From: Candidatus Aerophobota bacterium
Lineage (GTDB): Bacteria > Aerophobota > Aerophobia > Aerophobales > B3-G15
Assembly: GCA_003648845.1 (NCBI GenBank)
Contig: QMQA01000063.1
Location: 1-6,917, forward strand
Direction of reading: 5' to 3'
DNA: 6,917 nt
Notes under the pieces: generated by a model
Told to the model about the DNA's origin: nothing
Seen by the model: only the letters and a program-made list of their open reading frames with translations
Databases searched by the model: none
Shown here: positions 6,245 through 6,917 of the stretch, piece by piece
Layout of the letters: each line of letters begins with the position of its first letter
How positions within the stretch are numbered: the first letter of the stretch is position 1
Program-made: the position numbers and the translations under genes

Positions 6245-6917
6245 ATGAGCGAAAAATTTTCTCCTTCTCTCCTCGGCGAAAGAAATGGATTGAGGAGAGG
6301 ATATACTACAGGTACCTGTGCTCAGGCGGCTGCCAAAGCAGCGGCTATTATGCTTACTACTGGGGAAATAATAAAATCAGTAGAAGTAGAGCTTCCCAGA
6401 GGAGAAAAACTTTGTCTTCCTTTAATTGGACAAAAAATAGGTGAAAATTTTGCTGAATGTGGTGTGATTAAAGATGCCGGTGATGACCCGGATATAACTG
6501 ATAAAGTTAAAGTTTTCTGTAAAGTAAGGATAACCGGCCGAAAGGAAATTGCCATTAAAGGTGGTCAGGGAGTTGGAGTAGTGACAAAGCCTGGACTTGC
6601 TATTCCAGTTGGTGATAGTGCAATTAATCCAGTTCCACGAAAGATGATTATCAAAGAACTCTCCCCTTACATACCTTCAGGTAAGGGACTGGAAGTAGTA
6701 ATAAGTGTTCCTGGTGGAGAAGAATTAGCAAAGAAAACCTGGAATCCCAGATTAGGAATTGTTGGTGGTATCTCTATTATTGGAACTACCGGGATTGTTG
6801 AACCAAAATCAACATCTGCTTATCGGGCATCCATTTCACTTTGTCTGAATGTAGCCTTAGCCTCAGGATATAAAGTGGTATTTATTACACCGGGATATGT
6901 GGGAGAAAGAGTGCTGA
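6245..6917 (+). CDS. cbiD: Cobalt-precorrin-5B C1-methyltransferase CbiD, N-terminal part
   Basis: The frame is open to the window edge, giving 224 residues of a protein that is usually about 350-380 long, so roughly the last third lies outside. CbiD methylates C1 of cobalt-precorrin-5B with S-adenosylmethionine, giving cobalt-precorrin-6A (EC 2.1.1.195), and is diagnostic of the anaerobic pathway. Visible signatures are LRRGYTTGTCAQAAAKAA at 16-33, VIKDAGDDPDITD at 74-86, GGQGVGVVTKPGLAIPVGDSAINPVPR at 106-132, and NPRLGIVGGISIIGTTGIVEP at 167-187, followed by a segment with ITPGYVGER near the edge. All match the family and no residue looks out of place. The start is one base after the cbiC stop with its own ribosome binding site, so the pair is one transcript. 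The last complete codon is CTG (Leu224), leaving one base over. Confidence 0.95.
   Translation, partial: MSEKFSPSLLGERNGLRRGYTTGTCAQAAAKAAAIMLTTGEIIKSVEVELPRGEKLCLPLIGQKIGENFAECGVIKDAGDDPDITDKVKVFCKVRITGRKEIAIKGGQGVGVVTKPGLAIPVGDSAINPVPRKMIIKELSPYIPSGKGLEVVISVPGGEELAKKTWNPRLGIVGGISIIGTTGIVEPKSTSAYRASISLCLNVALASGYKVVFITPGYVGERVL

Overview
This window is part of a cobalamin (vitamin B12) biosynthesis operon. Every gene lies on the + strand, and the DNA is AT-rich with many AAA, AGA and ATA codons. CbiD and CbiX belong to the anaerobic, early-cobalt-insertion pathway, so the source is most likely an anaerobic low-GC bacterium. Uncultured lineages are possible, but the phylum cannot be fixed from this sequence.

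Layout: (1) 10-723, an unrecognised multi-pass membrane protein whose ribosome binding site is the first bases of the window. (2) 738-4505, a full-length CobN/ChlH-type metal chelatase large subunit. (3) 4573-5088, a CobA/BtuR-type corrinoid adenosyltransferase. (4) 5089-5239, a 151-bp gap that breaks an otherwise tight gene string. It holds what looks like the first codons of a lost gene (start codon overlapping the cobA stop, good ribosome binding site, reading MNASRVIIA). A compound palindromic repeat follows, made of two inverted copies of one hairpin unit. (5) 5240-5617, the short-form sirohydrochlorin cobaltochelatase CbiX. (6) 5614-6243, the cobalt-precorrin-8 methylmutase CbiC, overlapping cbiX by ATGA. 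(7) 6245 to the window end, the first 224 codons of cbiD, cut by the window edge.

How the genes fit together: CbiX inserts Co2+ into sirohydrochlorin. CbiD methylates C1 at the cobalt-precorrin-5B stage, CbiC makes cobyrinate by moving a methyl from C11 to C12, and the adenosyltransferase adds the upper ligand. CobN belongs to the late-insertion (aerobic) route, so its presence beside CbiX and CbiD is a puzzle, and no CobS/CobT or ChlI/ChlD partner is visible. The membrane protein just upstream may be a metal or corrinoid transport component, but that rests on context only.

The most notable points are the apparent scar of a missing gene, possibly cbiA, between cobA and cbiX; the paired palindromic repeat at that place, whose two copies keep the same flank and loop but have different self-complementary stems; and the coexistence of two cobalt chelatase types. 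No RNA genes, CRISPR arrays, transposase genes or recognisable cobalamin riboswitch were found.
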